From the NCBI RefSeq assembly GCF_003986955.1, contig NZ_PIPN01000002.1:372001-436000 (forward strand): a stretch of DNA of 64,000 nt. Reading direction: 5' to 3'. Position numbers and translations under genes: made by a program. This stretch comes from Aliidiomarina sedimenti. GTDB lineage: Bacteria > Pseudomonadota > Gammaproteobacteria > Enterobacterales > Alteromonadaceae. The notes under the pieces were generated by a model. The model was not told where the DNA came from and made no database searches. It saw only the letters and a list, made by a program, of their open reading frames with translations. This document shows positions 1 through 9,477 of the stretch, one piece after another. Positions within the stretch are counted from its first letter, which is position 1. The number at the start of each line of letters is the position of its first letter.

Positions 1-18
1 CCGTTTAAAGGAGTCACC

Positions 19-1782
19 ATGCGCCTCTCTCTTGTCGCCGCTTCGGTATTAATGCTTAGCGCCTGCGCCAGTACCACGCCGTCGCCTTCAACTCAGTCTA
101 ATCAGGCTCAATCTCAGACTCAAAGTCACCCTGACCGAGCATTTACCAGTCTCGCTCAGCAGGCCTGGGACTATCAGAAAGAGCAGAGCCACCCTCAGGA
201 CGGGTTACTGGACATTTCTCCTCAGGCGCTCGCTGAGCGGCATGCTCAGCGCCTTGAGTTTTTTCAGCAGCTTGAAGCCATTGATGCGCGGACACTAAGT
301 ACTCAAAACCGTATTAACCGCGACATGATTATGTACAGCCTGGCCAATGACATTGATCAATATGAATTCAATGCGCACCTGATGCCGCTAACCAACGAAT
401 TTGGTTTCCACAGTGCGATTGCCAGTTTAGCCGGGCAAGCACAGCTCGTCAGCGAGCAGGACTACGCCAATCATTTACAACAGCTGCGTGCAATTCCGGC
501 CTATTTCGAGCAGCAGATGGCCTATATGCGTCAAGGCATCGAGCAGGGTATTACCCAACCCGCGATTGTGCTTTCAGGGTTCACCGATGGTATTCAGTCC
601 TATGTTGCCGGAGACCCCAGAGAAAGCGTTTTTTATCGGCCTTTCGCACAGAGTTCGTCGCACCTAAGCGAGCAGCAGTACAGTGAATTCGAAATGGAAG
701 CGCAGACCGTCATTGCCACCGAGGTCAACACCGCGTATCAGGACTTCTATGACTTTATGCAGAATGAATACCTGCCCAATGCGCGACGCTCTATAGCCGC
801 GACTGCTTTACCCCATGGAGAGCGCTTTTATACCAACCGGGCACAGCATTACACCACCACCGACTTAACCCCGGCAGAAATCCACCAGATCGGGCTTGAC
901 GAGGTCGCCCGTATTCGCGCTGAAATGCGTGAGGTTATTGAAGAAGTTGGTTTCGATGGCAGTTTTGCTGAATTTATTCAGTTCCTGCGCAGCGACGATC
1001 AGTTCTATGCCGGCAGTGACGACGAACTACTGCGCGAGGCAGCTTACATCGCCAAACGGGCCGATGCTGCGTTACCCGCCTTGTTCAGACATTTGCCACG
1101 CACGCCGTATGGTGTTGAGCCGGTTCCGGCCGAAATAGCCCCCAATTACACCACTGGCCGCTATGTCCGAGCCAATCGCGATGATCAGCCTGGTTTTTAC
1201 TGGGTTAATACCTACGCGCTGGACCGTCGGCCGCTGTATGAACTGGAAGCCCTGACCTTGCACGAGGCCGTTCCAGGCCATCACCTGCAAATTGCACTGG
1301 CGCAGGAAATGGACCAGTTACCTGAATACCGCCGTGAGATCTACATTTCCGCATTCGGCGAAGGCTGGGGACTGTACGCTGAGTATCTGGGGCTCGAAAT
1401 GGGCTTCTACACAGACCCCTACAGTAACTTTGGGCGTTTAACCTACGAAATGTGGCGCGCTGCTCGTCTGGTCGTCGACACTGGCATGCACACCATGGGC
1501 TGGAGCCGCGACCGAGCGGTCGAGTACATGGCCAGCAATACAGCCTTGTCGATGCATAACGTGAATACCGAGATAGACCGCTACATCAGCTGGCCTGGCC
1601 AGGCGTTGTCATACAAACTAGGTGCTCTGAAGATCAAAGAGCTGCGTGCGCTGGCTGAAGAACAGCTGGGTAATGACTTTGATGTTCGTGAGTTCCACTA
1701 CCAGATACTCAAAAATGGCAGTGTGCCGTTACAAACACTGGAAGCCAATATTCAACGTTACCTGGAGGAAACCGCACAGTAA
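19..1782 (+). CDS. DUF885 family lipoprotein, putative metallopeptidase-like
   Basis: A 587-residue protein. The N-terminus is a lipoprotein signal with lipobox LSAC and acylated Cys16, so it is probably anchored in the envelope. The body is a DUF885 protein. The diagnostic HEAVPGHH stretch is at residues 415-422, followed about 30 residues later by an EGWGLYAE segment, an arrangement resembling an HExxH-type zinc site with a downstream Glu. Members of the family are generally thought to be peptidases, but the substrate is unknown. The start is set by AAAGGAG at 7-13 ahead of ATG 19. It stands alone and is convergent with the cytochrome c4 gene. The family call is firm; the enzymatic role is inference. 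Confidence 0.85.
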   Translation: MRLSLVAASVLMLSACASTTPSPSTQSNQAQSQTQSHPDRAFTSLAQQAWDYQKEQSHPQDGLLDISPQALAERHAQRLEFFQQLEAIDARTLSTQNRINRDMIMYSLANDIDQYEFNAHLMPLTNEFGFHSAIASLAGQAQLVSEQDYANHLQQLRAIPAYFEQQMAYMRQGIEQGITQPAIVLSGFTDGIQSYVAGDPRESVFYRPFAQSSSHLSEQQYSEFEMEAQTVIATEVNTAYQDFYDFMQNEYLPNARRSIAATALPHGERFYTNRAQHYTTTDLTPAEIHQIGLDEVARIRAEMREVIEEVGFDGSFAEFIQFLRSDDQFYAGSDDELLREAAYIAKRADAALPALFRHLPRTPYGVEPVPAEIAPNYTTGRYVRANRDDQPGFYWVNTYALDRRPLYELEALTLHEAVPGHHLQIALAQEMDQLPEYRREIYISAFGEGWGLYAEYLGLEMGFYTDPYSNFGRLTYEMWRAARLVVDTGMHTMGWSRDRAVEYMASNTALSMHNVNTEIDRYISWPGQALSYKLGALKIKELRALAEEQLGNDFDVREFHYQILKNGSVPLQTLEANIQRYLEETAQ

Positions 1783-1810
1783 GCCACTGTCCAGGTTAAA
1801 AACCAGATAC

Positions 1811-1842
1811 AAAAAAGCCCCTCGTTGCGAGGGGCTTTCGTT
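1811..1842 (-). terminator. Rho-independent terminator between DUF885 and cytochrome c4 genes
   Basis: A GC-rich stem of GCCCCTCG pairing with CGAGGGGC closes a short loop. On the minus strand it is followed by a run of six T, which fits the end of the cytochrome c4 transcript. On the plus strand the T tract is short (CTTTCGTT), so it is a weaker stop for the DUF885 gene. Confidence 0.8.
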
Positions 1843-1897
1843 AAGTAGCAGGCGCTAACTGATAGAGCTTAGCACTTAGCTAGTAATCACTTAGCTA

Positions 1898-2530
1898 TTA
1901 ATAAAGACCGCTGATGTAACGGGACAGCAGTTCAATGTCTTCGTCGGATAAACGGCTGGCAATGTCACGCATCATTGCGTTCGGATCATTGCTTCGCTCT
2001 TCACTGCGGAACTGCTCAAGTGCATTGCGCGTGTAGGCTGCATGCTGGCCGCTAATCATTGGGAATGCCGCCAGCCCCATGCCGTTGCCTCGAGGGCCAT
2101 GGCAGGCTGCGCAAGCTGTAATGCCACGCTCTTCGTCACCACCCATATACAGGGCCTGCGCCTGAGCCTGCTCTTCTTCACTCAGGTCGGTACCGATAAT
2201 TTCATGTTCCTGTGCTGCGAAGTATGCTGCCAGATCACGAATGTCCTGCTCACTTAAGCCTGCAACCTGGTCGGCCATCAGTACGTTGTAGCGACCACGC
2301 TCGCCCTGGCTTTCATTGCCAGTCTGGAAATCGTGCAACTGTTTAATTGTGTATTTATTATGCTGCCCGGCAATAGTCGGAAAATCTCCGCTTGGGCTGT
2401 TCCCGTCTGCGCCATGACAAGCTGCACATGTTTGCGTCAATTCCTGACCGCGCTCGATATCACCTTCTTCTGCCAAGGCTGCATTGCTGGCAAAAAGTAC
2501 TACACCACATAAAATCGCGAATTTCTTCAT
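1898..2530 (-). CDS. Diheme cytochrome c4
   Basis: A 210-residue periplasmic electron carrier. A Sec signal peptide (about residues 1-20, ending ALA) precedes two homologous class I cytochrome c domains. Each carries a CAACH heme-attachment motif, at residues 35-39 and 140-144. Met85 and a Met near residue 188 are likely sixth ligands. Cytochrome c4 passes electrons from the bc1 complex to terminal oxidases, often of cbb3 type. Length and domain duplication match the family. It is monocistronic, diverges from engB, and ends at a strong terminator. The c4-engB pairing is common in related gammaproteobacteria. Confidence 0.93.
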   Translation of the reverse strand: MKKFAILCGVVLFASNAALAEEGDIERGQELTQTCAACHGADGNSPSGDFPTIAGQHNKYTIKQLHDFQTGNESQGERGRYNVLMADQVAGLSEQDIRDLAAYFAAQEHEIIGTDLSEEEQAQAQALYMGGDEERGITACAACHGPRGNGMGLAAFPMISGQHAAYTRNALEQFRSEERSNDPNAMMRDIASRLSDEDIELLSRYISGLY

Positions 2531-2683
2531 GACTTGATCTCTGCATCCATTATGGGCATCCGCCCAGACTTAAAGTCGCTGTTAACGTACTAAACTGGCA
2601 TACATTTTACACGATTCTCGGCATGAATAAATGCCTAATCCCACCGAGTGTACAATGGATTAGCTGAACGGCACGAAATCCGG

Positions 2684-2689
2684 CATAAT
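2684..2689 (+). promoter_or_regulatory. Possible -10 element for engB
   Basis: CATAAT lies 31 bases before the engB GTG start, with a poor -35 match (TAGCTG) 17 bases upstream. A small inverted repeat, GGCAT-N6-ATGCC, sits at 2620-2635 in the same divergent gap. This is a consensus-based guess. Confidence 0.35.
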
Positions 2690-2719
2690 AGCCGCCCAAT
2701 TTCTGTGCAGAGGTGTAGC

Positions 2720-3364
2720 GTGACAGATTCAGTAATCAATTTTGGTCAGGCCCAATTTCTGACCAGTGCCCCCGATATCCGTAAGCTCCCTGCTGACCAA
2801 GGCATTGAAGTGGCGTTTGCTGGCCGCTCCAACGCCGGTAAGAGTAGTGCGCTCAATGCGTTAACACGGCAACGGCAGTTAGCCCGCACCAGTAAAACGC
2901 CGGGCCGCACTCAGCTTATTAATGTGTTTACCTTGTCCGATCACCAGCGTTTGATTGACTTACCCGGATATGGGTTTGCCAAAGTACCGCTTGAAGTCAA
3001 ACTTAAATGGCAAAAGTCCCTTGGTGAATACCTTCAGATGCGTGAGTGTCTGCGAGGCTTAGTGGTGCTGATGGACATTCGCCACCCATTTAAAGATCTC
3101 GATCAGGAACTCATTCACTGGGCTGTGGAGAGCGACATTCCTGTTCTGGCGGTGCTGACTAAAGCGGACAAGCTGAAATCCGGGGCACGAAAAAAGGCGC
3201 TCATGGACGCTGAAGAAGCAGTTCCAGGCTTTGGTGGTGATGTCCGGGTTATTACCTTTAGCTCGTTGAACAAACATGGTTTGCCTGAGCTTGAATCAAC
3301 CCTGAATAGCTGGCTTACCCAGCCTGCTGAGCCAAGAGAGAATGACACCGCACACGATGACTAA
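2720..3364 (+). CDS. engB: Ribosome biogenesis GTPase EngB (YihA/YsxC)
   Basis: A GTPase of the TrmE-Era-EngA-EngB group that assists large-subunit assembly. The P-loop GRSNAGKSS is at residues 35-43, the G3 motif DLPG at 80-83 and the G4 motif TKAD at 147-150. I start it at GTG 2720, behind AGAGG at 2709-2713. This gives 214 residues, close to the E. coli protein. The open frame runs upstream to an ATG at 2648, but that extension is not family-like. The 3' end overlaps the next gene by 23 bases, which suggests coupled translation. Confidence 0.93.
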   Translation: MTDSVINFGQAQFLTSAPDIRKLPADQGIEVAFAGRSNAGKSSALNALTRQRQLARTSKTPGRTQLINVFTLSDHQRLIDLPGYGFAKVPLEVKLKWQKSLGEYLQMRECLRGLVVLMDIRHPFKDLDQELIHWAVESDIPVLAVLTKADKLKSGARKKALMDAEEAVPGFGGDVRVITFSSLNKHGLPELESTLNSWLTQPAEPRENDTAHDD

Positions 3365-4307
3365 CTATCCGCTTTCTACCTGGTTGAAGTTATTACTCCT
3401 CGCACTGGTCTGGGGGAGCTCTTTCATGCTGATTAAAAAAGGCCTGTTGAGCTACACGCCAACCGAAGTAGCGGCGTTACGCCTGGCTGCGGCAGCCGCC
3501 GCGCTAGCTCCATTCGCTCTGTGGCGGCTGCGTACGGTAAAAGGTAAGCAATGGCTGGTGCTGTTATCCGTGGGTATGACGGGTAGCCTGCTCCCTGCTT
3601 TCCTGTTTGCGTTTGCGCAAACCCAGCTGGATAGCGGTGTAACCGGCACCTTAAATGCTTTAACCCCACTCTTCACCCTGATTATTGGCGCGCTGTTATT
3701 CTCTCAGTGGGTCAGTCGCCGCACCATCGTAGGCCTGGGTATTGGCTTTGCCGGCACCTTGCTGCTGGTTTTAGTCCAGGGCAATGGCCTGGTGGCCTTA
3801 AATGCCTACGCGTTATTCATTGTGCTAGCCACATTATGTTACGGCCTTAACCTGAATTTCATCAAAAACTACTTACCTAATTTGAGTCCGGTCACCATTA
3901 CCGGGGTTTCATTATTGATGGTATTGCCAGTGGCTGTGCTGTACTTAGCCGGCCCAGCCGACGTCGTCAACAAGCTCGCGAGCGGACCGCAAGCCTGGTG
4001 GTCACTGCTGGCTGTAGTCACCCTGGGCGTCATCGGTACGGCACTGGCCTTGGTTCTATTTAACCACCTGGTACAGATAGCCAGCGCCATTTTCGCCAGC
4101 TCAGTGACCTACCTGATCCCCATTGTGGCCATTACCTTAGGTGTGCTTGATGGTGAACTGATTTCTATCTATCAGGTTGCAGGGATGGCGTTGATCCTAT
4201 TCGGCGTCTGGTCGGCGAATCGCCAGCCATGTACCCCGGTCGCCGGAGCGAATGCCGCCACGGTCAGTGAAAGTCTGGACGATCTAGAAGCCGACGAAGC
4301 GCGCTAG
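3342..4307 (+). CDS. EamA/DMT-superfamily transporter
   Basis: A 321-residue integral membrane protein with about ten hydrophobic helices in two repeated five-helix units, the EamA fold. The early segment [15 protein letters not shown] is typical of the first repeat. Relatives export amino acids, metabolites or drugs; the substrate cannot be read from sequence. The start overlaps engB; a second in-frame ATG at 3357 is the alternative. The stop codon overlaps the polA stop codon on the other strand, within a hairpin. Confidence 0.85.
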   Translation: MTPHTMTNYPLSTWLKLLLLALVWGSSFMLIKKGLLSYTPTEVAALRLAAAAAALAPFALWRLRTVKGKQWLVLLSVGMTGSLLPAFLFAFAQTQLDSGVTGTLNALTPLFTLIIGALLFSQWVSRRTIVGLGIGFAGTLLLVLVQGNGLVALNAYALFIVLATLCYGLNLNFIKNYLPNLSPVTITGVSLLMVLPVAVLYLAGPADVVNKLASGPQAWWSLLAVVTLGVIGTALALVLFNHLVQIASAIFASSVTYLIPIVAITLGVLDGELISIYQVAGMALILFGVWSANRQPCTPVAGANAATVSESLDDLEADEAR

Positions 4308-4318
4308 TGCGCTTCGTC
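4293..4318. terminator. Hairpin spanning the overlapping stop codons of the EamA gene and polA
   Basis: A perfect 10-bp inverted repeat (GACGAAGCGC / GCGCTTCGTC) with a six-base loop containing CTAG. The TAG stops of both convergent genes lie in that loop (4305-4307 on plus, 4304-4306 on minus). There is no U tract on either side, so its role as a bidirectional transcript end is inferred from position. Confidence 0.55.
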
Positions 4319-7087
4319 CCAATTATCACCAATTCCAGCTTCAGCAACCAGCGGCACATCCAGATCAGCGGCCTCTTCCATCACTGAACAAAGAGCGGGC
4401 ACAATCCGATCCAGGGCCTCTTCTTTTATTTCAAAAACCAGTTCATCGTGAACCTGCATGGTCATGAAAACCTCGTCCTGTTGCGGCTGTTTCGCTAACC
4501 AGTCGGCGACTTTAATCATCGCTCGTTTGATTATATCGGCCGCAGTACCTTGCATCGGTGCGTTAATCGCAGCCCGCTCGGCAGCCTTCTTGCGAGGAAT
4601 ATTACGCGCTTTAATTTCCGGCAAATACAGTCGACGACCGAACAGGGTCTCGACATAGCCTTTGTCCGCCGCCTGCAGGCGGGTACGCTCCATATAGTCC
4701 TGAACACCAGGGAAACGCTCAAAATAAGTGTCCATGTAATGTTGGGCGTCATTCCGCCCGATGCCGAGTTGCCGCGCCAGGCCAAAGGCTGACATGCCAT
4801 AGATTAGGCCGAAATTGACCGCTTTGGCACTACGTCGTTGCTCGCTGCTAACCGACTCAAGAGGCACTCCAAAAACTTCCGCTGCGGTGGCGCTATGGAT
4901 ATCGAGCCCTTTGGCAAAGGCGTCGAGCAGGCTTTTATCCTGCGATAAGTGCGCCATGATACGAAGTTCAATCTGACTGTAATCGATCGCTACTACTTTG
5001 TACCCGGCAGGCGCGATAAATGCTTTACGAACACGGCGTCCCGCCTCATTTCGTATCGGTATATTCTGCAGGTTGGGGTCACTGGACGACAAGCGCCCGG
5101 TGGCCGCGACAGCCTGGTGGTAGGAGGTATGAATTCGTTGCGTGGTGCGGTTCATGACTTTTGGCAGCTTGTCGGTATACGTCGACTTGAGCTTGGCCAT
5201 ACCCCGGTGTTTCAGAATTAAATCCGGCAGCGGGTAGTCCAGTGCCAGCTCCTGCAATACTTCCTCAGCGGTACTTGGTGCCCCTTTGGGGGTCTTTTTG
5301 CGCACCGGTAGTTCGAGCTTTTCGAACAGGATGGCCTGCAGCTGCTTGGTCGAGTTTAGGTTAAACTCCTCCCCCGCAATGGCAAACGCCTCTTCCTCAA
5401 TCTGGCGCAGAGCCAGTTCAAGCTCTTTACTCTGGATTGCGAGTAAGCCAGGGTCCACCACCACACCGCGACGTTCCATCCCCGCCAGAATACTGAGCAC
5501 GGGCAATTCCATGTCGACTAACACCGAACGCAGGCCAGGCTCGTCCTGCAGGCGCTGCCATAAAGCGTGATGCAAACGCAGCGTGACATCCGCATCTTCG
5601 GCAGCGTAAGGCGCCGCCTCATCGAGTCCTATCTGATTAAAGGTTAGTTGCTTGGCACCTTTGCCAGCTACGTCTGTAAAGGAGATAGTTTTATGATTCA
5701 GGTATTGCAGGCTTAGCGTATCCATATCGTGCCGTGAACTAACGCTATTCAGCACATAGGAGGCCAGCATGGTGTCATTAAGGATGCCGCGTAAACCAAT
5801 GCCGTAGTTAGCCAGAATATGCATATCGTATTTCAGGTTCTGACCTACCTTGCGCGGCGTCGGGTCTTCCAGCAATGGTTTCAGCTCAGCCAGCACCCAG
5901 TCCATATCCAGCTGCGCAGGCGCGTCCAGATAATCGTGAGCTAACGGCAAGTAGGCCGCTTCGCCTTCCTGCACAGCAAACGACAAGCCAACCAAGCGCG
6001 CATCCATGTAGTTAAGACTGGTTGTTTCGGTGTCCAGCGCAAACACCTCGGCCGCCTTCAGCTTCTCCAGCCAGCGAGTGAATGCCTCTTTGCTCAGTAT
6101 GGTTTCGTACGCACTGGTATCGATGCTAGCTGTCTTGGTCTCGATGTCGCTTCCCGCTTTGCGTTCGTCAGGCGCGAGCCCGAGTGCCTGGTCAGTCGCG
6201 GCGCCCTGCTCAAGTACTTCGCCCAGCCAGCGACGAAACTCGCACTGTCCGTAAAGCTGCACCAGGGCCTCAGTATCGGCAGGCTGAATGGTTAATTCGT
6301 CCGGCTTCATGCTCAGGCTAACATTTTCATCAATGGTGGCTAACTCGCGTGACAGCAACAACTGCTCTTTGTATTCCATAAGCTTTTTCGGCATGCTTTT
6401 GGCGCCGCGAAAGCCGAGTTCAGTCAGTTTCTCCGGCGCTTCCAGCATCGCATCAATACTCTGCATGCCCTGCAACATCGCCTGTGCTGTTTTATCGCCG
6501 ACTCCCGGCAGACCGGGAATGTTGTCCGAACTGTCGCCCATCAGTGCCAGGTAATCAATAATCTGCTCCGGCGAGACACCAAATTTGCTTTTCACACCCT
6601 CGATGTCGGTAATAGTATCGGACATGGTATTGATTAGGATGGTATGTTCACCAACCAACTGCGCCATGTCTTTATCGCCAGTGCTGATCAGGGTCAGGCG
6701 GCCTTCTTTCTCTGCTTGCCGGGCCAGCGTGCCAATAACGTCATCGGCTTCGACACCATCAATACATAGCAAAGGTAACCCCATCGCCTGGACAATTTTG
6801 TGCAATGGCGCAATCTGGCTGCGCAAGTCATCGGGCATCGGCGGCCGGTTCGCTTTGTACTCTGCATAAAGGTCATTACGAAATGTTTTACCTTTAGCAT
6901 CAAAAACCACTGCCATATGGCTTGGTTTGTAGCGCTTCAACAGGCTGCGCAGCATGTTGACCACACCGTAGATCGCACCAGTCGGTTCACCAGCACTATT
7001 GGTCAGATGGGGAGGCGCATGGTAAGCGCGAAACAGGTACGAGGAACCATCGACCAGAATAAAAGGGTTTTCAGGGATCTGGGTCAT
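4304..7087 (-). CDS. polA: DNA polymerase I
   Basis: A 927-residue, three-part enzyme for Okazaki-fragment maturation and repair synthesis. The 5'-3' exonuclease/FEN domain covers about residues 1-290. The 3'-5' exonuclease domain (about 325-515) keeps the acidic residues of an active proofreader (DTET, NLKYD, EDAD). The polymerase domain has motif A (DYSQIELR), motif B ([10 protein letters not shown]) and motif C (VHDELV). Length matches E. coli PolA. It is monocistronic, with its stop overlapping the EamA gene. A long gene-free region lies upstream. The Spot 42 RNA gene, found beside polA in enterics and vibrios, has no room downstream here. Confidence 0.97.
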   Translation of the reverse strand: MTQIPENPFILVDGSSYLFRAYHAPPHLTNSAGEPTGAIYGVVNMLRSLLKRYKPSHMAVVFDAKGKTFRNDLYAEYKANRPPMPDDLRSQIAPLHKIVQAMGLPLLCIDGVEADDVIGTLARQAEKEGRLTLISTGDKDMAQLVGEHTILINTMSDTITDIEGVKSKFGVSPEQIIDYLALMGDSSDNIPGLPGVGDKTAQAMLQGMQSIDAMLEAPEKLTELGFRGAKSMPKKLMEYKEQLLLSRELATIDENVSLSMKPDELTIQPADTEALVQLYGQCEFRRWLGEVLEQGAATDQALGLAPDERKAGSDIETKTASIDTSAYETILSKEAFTRWLEKLKAAEVFALDTETTSLNYMDARLVGLSFAVQEGEAAYLPLAHDYLDAPAQLDMDWVLAELKPLLEDPTPRKVGQNLKYDMHILANYGIGLRGILNDTMLASYVLNSVSSRHDMDTLSLQYLNHKTISFTDVAGKGAKQLTFNQIGLDEAAPYAAEDADVTLRLHHALWQRLQDEPGLRSVLVDMELPVLSILAGMERRGVVVDPGLLAIQSKELELALRQIEEEAFAIAGEEFNLNSTKQLQAILFEKLELPVRKKTPKGAPSTAEEVLQELALDYPLPDLILKHRGMAKLKSTYTDKLPKVMNRTTQRIHTSYHQAVAATGRLSSSDPNLQNIPIRNEAGRRVRKAFIAPAGYKVVAIDYSQIELRIMAHLSQDKSLLDAFAKGLDIHSATAAEVFGVPLESVSSEQRRSAKAVNFGLIYGMSAFGLARQLGIGRNDAQHYMDTYFERFPGVQDYMERTRLQAADKGYVETLFGRRLYLPEIKARNIPRKKAAERAAINAPMQGTAADIIKRAMIKVADWLAKQPQQDEVFMTMQVHDELVFEIKEEALDRIVPALCSVMEEAADLDVPLVAEAGIGDNWDEAH

Positions 7088-7498
7088 AGCAAAGCCGTCT
7101 GATTAAAGAAATTATATAGCGTATAGGATGCCACAAGGCGGCTCTTTTCACCATGTTGACGGGCGCTTGAAGTGATCTGAATAAGCTGTGGATAACTCTG
7201 TGGGCAAAACAAAGGCACCGTCTCCGTCAAAAAACAAGGATCCAGTGGGGATTTATCATAATATACTGATTTATAAGGCTTTACGGCTGTAGCCTTTGGT
7301 ATAAGCAGGTCGTTTTTTTAGAAACTTCTGCTTACTTTAGACTGTGGATACTGCATAGAACACACTGCATGTTCTGTCCTGGTCATTTTCATTCTGTCCC
7401 GCTACAGGGTCTAACTAAGCGGGTCGATAAGACTACCACAGGGGGGAATAAGCGCCAGCAATTTTTTGCGATAAAAAGGCCGGCGCTTATAGCAAGAA
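7088..7498. other. 411-bp intergenic region upstream of polA: DnaA box and serial inverted repeats
   Basis: I see no credible gene here. It contains a perfect DnaA box (TGTGGATAA, 7187-7195) and a one-mismatch copy (TGTGGATAC, 7343-7351). It also holds a chain of short perfect inverted repeats: AAGGCT/AGCCTT near 7280, TAAGCAG/CTGCTTA near 7305-7335, AGAACA/TGTTCT near 7357-7375, CCCGCT/AGCGGG near 7398-7422, and ATAAGCGCC/GGCGCTTAT at about 7449-7490. The last lies just past the DUF945 stop and may end that transcript, although no U run follows. A structured RNA or regulatory region is possible but unproven. Confidence 0.5.
7109..7134 (-). promoter_or_regulatory. polA: Possible polA promoter
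   Basis: A perfect TATAAT reads on the minus strand at 7109-7114, some 22 bases before the polA ATG. A TTGTGG-like -35 lies upstream, but the spacer is only about 14 bases. The -10 is good and the -35 poor. Confidence 0.35.
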
Positions 7499-8692
7499 TT
7501 AATGAGCCGGTAAATCCAGGGCTTCGCCGTTGATACTAAGCTCACCATCTTCTAATTCAATTAACCAGGGTAACTCACCGCTAATGACTCCGCTTAACGG
7601 CATCATCAACATTTGCGGTAAATCAAGAACGTTCATCTGACCATTAAGATAATCACCAAACTCAGCATCGTCGGTACGTGGGAAACCTTCACGCAACCAG
7701 AACTCACCGTTGGCTTCAACCCGACCAAAATCCTTGATCGTAGTTTGCAGTTGCTTAATGATTAGCTTGCCGTCGTTTTGCTGAGTTGCTTCCAGTAAAG
7801 CGAAATCTGCGCCTTCCTGATCAGCATTTTGCTGAAACTGTTGAAACGCTGCAAATGGAATATTTTCGACCATGACATCTAACTCGAGATCGGCCATAAA
7901 GCCCATGTAATCGATTTCTTCGACAGACAGATCAGACTCGAACTGAAGATTATCACCAATCCGCTCTGCCCGGATCTCATTCACAAGCTGGCGCAGGCTC
8001 ATCTGGGCCTGATCATCCGCATTATTGAAGGCAACATACTCAACGCCCGATTCGCCGGTACTTAGCAAAAGCTCCCCGTCGTCCGGGTCAAGCCGCGTCT
8101 GAGCAGAAAAGTGCAGCCCTTCAAAATACACGCCCTCTTTCGCATGAGACTGCTGAGTCGGCGTCACACGCAACCATTCAACCCGTGCCTGGCTATGCTG
8201 CTCGTCTTCTTTCAATACAACATCCAGCGCAAAAGGTGCAGCCATAAATACAATATCTGAGGCCTCGTCAGCCATTTCAATCGCCGGCACCTGATAGCTC
8301 AGGCGTGCTCCGCCCAGCCCGACTCGGCCATCAAGAATAACAGGTTCACCATTTAGCAAGCGGGTATTAATCGACTCACCGCCTAACGATGCTTCAAGCT
8401 CACCGGCGACCGCCGCACCCAAAGCCCCATGACGAAGACGCATAGTGTGAGTAATCACCAGGTTACCCAGCGGCTCTACGTCCATTTGCACCGTAACTAA
8501 GCCTTCTGAACTCCAGAAGCCCGTTTCAGTCCATTCAATTTCTAAATCCACTTCAGGTGACTGACTGGCATAGGTCTGGAACTGCTCGCTGGCAACCTCA
8601 CGCGCTTTGGAGCCGGTGATACCGACCAGTGCCAGGTACACAGCAACCCCAATTACAAGTAGCGCTACCACCCATTTTGCTATACGACTCAT
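7499..8692 (-). CDS. DUF945 (YdgA-like) family protein
   Basis: A 397-residue protein with one N-terminal membrane segment (about residues 7-25) and a long soluble part, probably periplasmic. It resembles DUF945/YdgA proteins, which are poorly characterised envelope proteins. It is about 100 residues shorter than E. coli YdgA. It lies 38 bases downstream of the TetR gene on the same strand and is probably co-transcribed. The family assignment is moderate, and no biochemical role can be given. Confidence 0.65.
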   Translation of the reverse strand: MSRIAKWVVALLVIGVAVYLALVGITGSKAREVASEQFQTYASQSPEVDLEIEWTETGFWSSEGLVTVQMDVEPLGNLVITHTMRLRHGALGAAVAGELEASLGGESINTRLLNGEPVILDGRVGLGGARLSYQVPAIEMADEASDIVFMAAPFALDVVLKEDEQHSQARVEWLRVTPTQQSHAKEGVYFEGLHFSAQTRLDPDDGELLLSTGESGVEYVAFNNADDQAQMSLRQLVNEIRAERIGDNLQFESDLSVEEIDYMGFMADLELDVMVENIPFAAFQQFQQNADQEGADFALLEATQQNDGKLIIKQLQTTIKDFGRVEANGEFWLREGFPRTDDAEFGDYLNGQMNVLDLPQMLMMPLSGVISGELPWLIELEDGELSINGEALDLPAH

Positions 8693-8730
8693 GAATATCC
8701 CTTCTCTTTTTTAGTAAATTAGGTTAACTG

Positions 8731-9450
8731 TTAATTTCTGCGGAACAGGCGGTTAAGCACACCTGGCCCCTGCTCGTGCTTGCGCTGCTCATCAATAAAG
8801 TTGCGCCAGAGTTGCTCTAAAGCATGCCGTGTAACCTTTTCAAAGTCAGGTTGTAAGACCTTGAAACCAGGCCCTCGCAACAACTTTGCGATACTCGACG
8901 GCGGGTTACAGACCTGCCATTGGCCAAGGATAAACGCGTAGCTTTGCATTAGCATAGGTTCAACTTCTTCACTGAACTTATCCGATAGCTTAAAGTGCTC
9001 GCGGATCGCTTTGCCGCAGCGTTTGAAGCGTTGTGCCAGCTTGGTCTTGTAAGACAACAACTCTTTGCTATCGATGTTCAGCTCGATCACCGAATGACTT
9101 AAACTCGCCAGTGGCCACAAATTAGGCTGTCGCTCCGTGAACGCCATCAACGCGTCGACTAGTTTATCAACTTCATCCCCGCCGACGTAGCTTAATTGTT
9201 TTTCAATATGTTGCAGCCAGTCATACAGCTCATCTTCCAGCAACGCCAGATAGATCGATTCTTTGGTATCGAAGTAGATATAGGTGGTCCCTTTCGATAC
9301 CCCGGCCCGTGTCGCTATGGCGTTCATGGTCGGCAACGCGCCTGGCTTTGCCAGAAAAAGTTCCAACGCGGACTGGACAATACTGTCGCGGCGACGGTCC
9401 TTCTCTTTAGCCGTACGGGCGCGTTGTTTGTCGCCAAGTACATTGCTCAT
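8731..9450 (-). CDS. TetR/AcrR family transcriptional regulator
   Basis: A 239-residue repressor-type protein. The N-terminal helix-turn-helix spans about residues 22-67, with a recognition-helix region AGVSKGTTYIYF. The C-terminal ligand domain has no recognisable specificity. ATG 9450 is preceded by GAGG at good spacing. It sits between an SLC13-type permease (27 bases upstream) and a DUF945 gene on the same strand. Control of these neighbours is plausible, but I see no clear operator. Confidence 0.85.
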   Translation of the reverse strand: MSNVLGDKQRARTAKEKDRRRDSIVQSALELFLAKPGALPTMNAIATRAGVSKGTTYIYFDTKESIYLALLEDELYDWLQHIEKQLSYVGGDEVDKLVDALMAFTERQPNLWPLASLSHSVIELNIDSKELLSYKTKLAQRFKRCGKAIREHFKLSDKFSEEVEPMLMQSYAFILGQWQVCNPPSSIAKLLRGPGFKVLQPDFEKVTRHALEQLWRNFIDEQRKHEQGPGVLNRLFRRN

Positions 9451-9477
9451 CTGTTACCTCATCTATCGCGGTTGCAT

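Noticed and set aside
7369-7530. Short open frame of about 54 codons in the gap upstream of polA
   Set aside because: No ribosome site, runs antisense into the DUF945 gene, and the product has no recognisable features.
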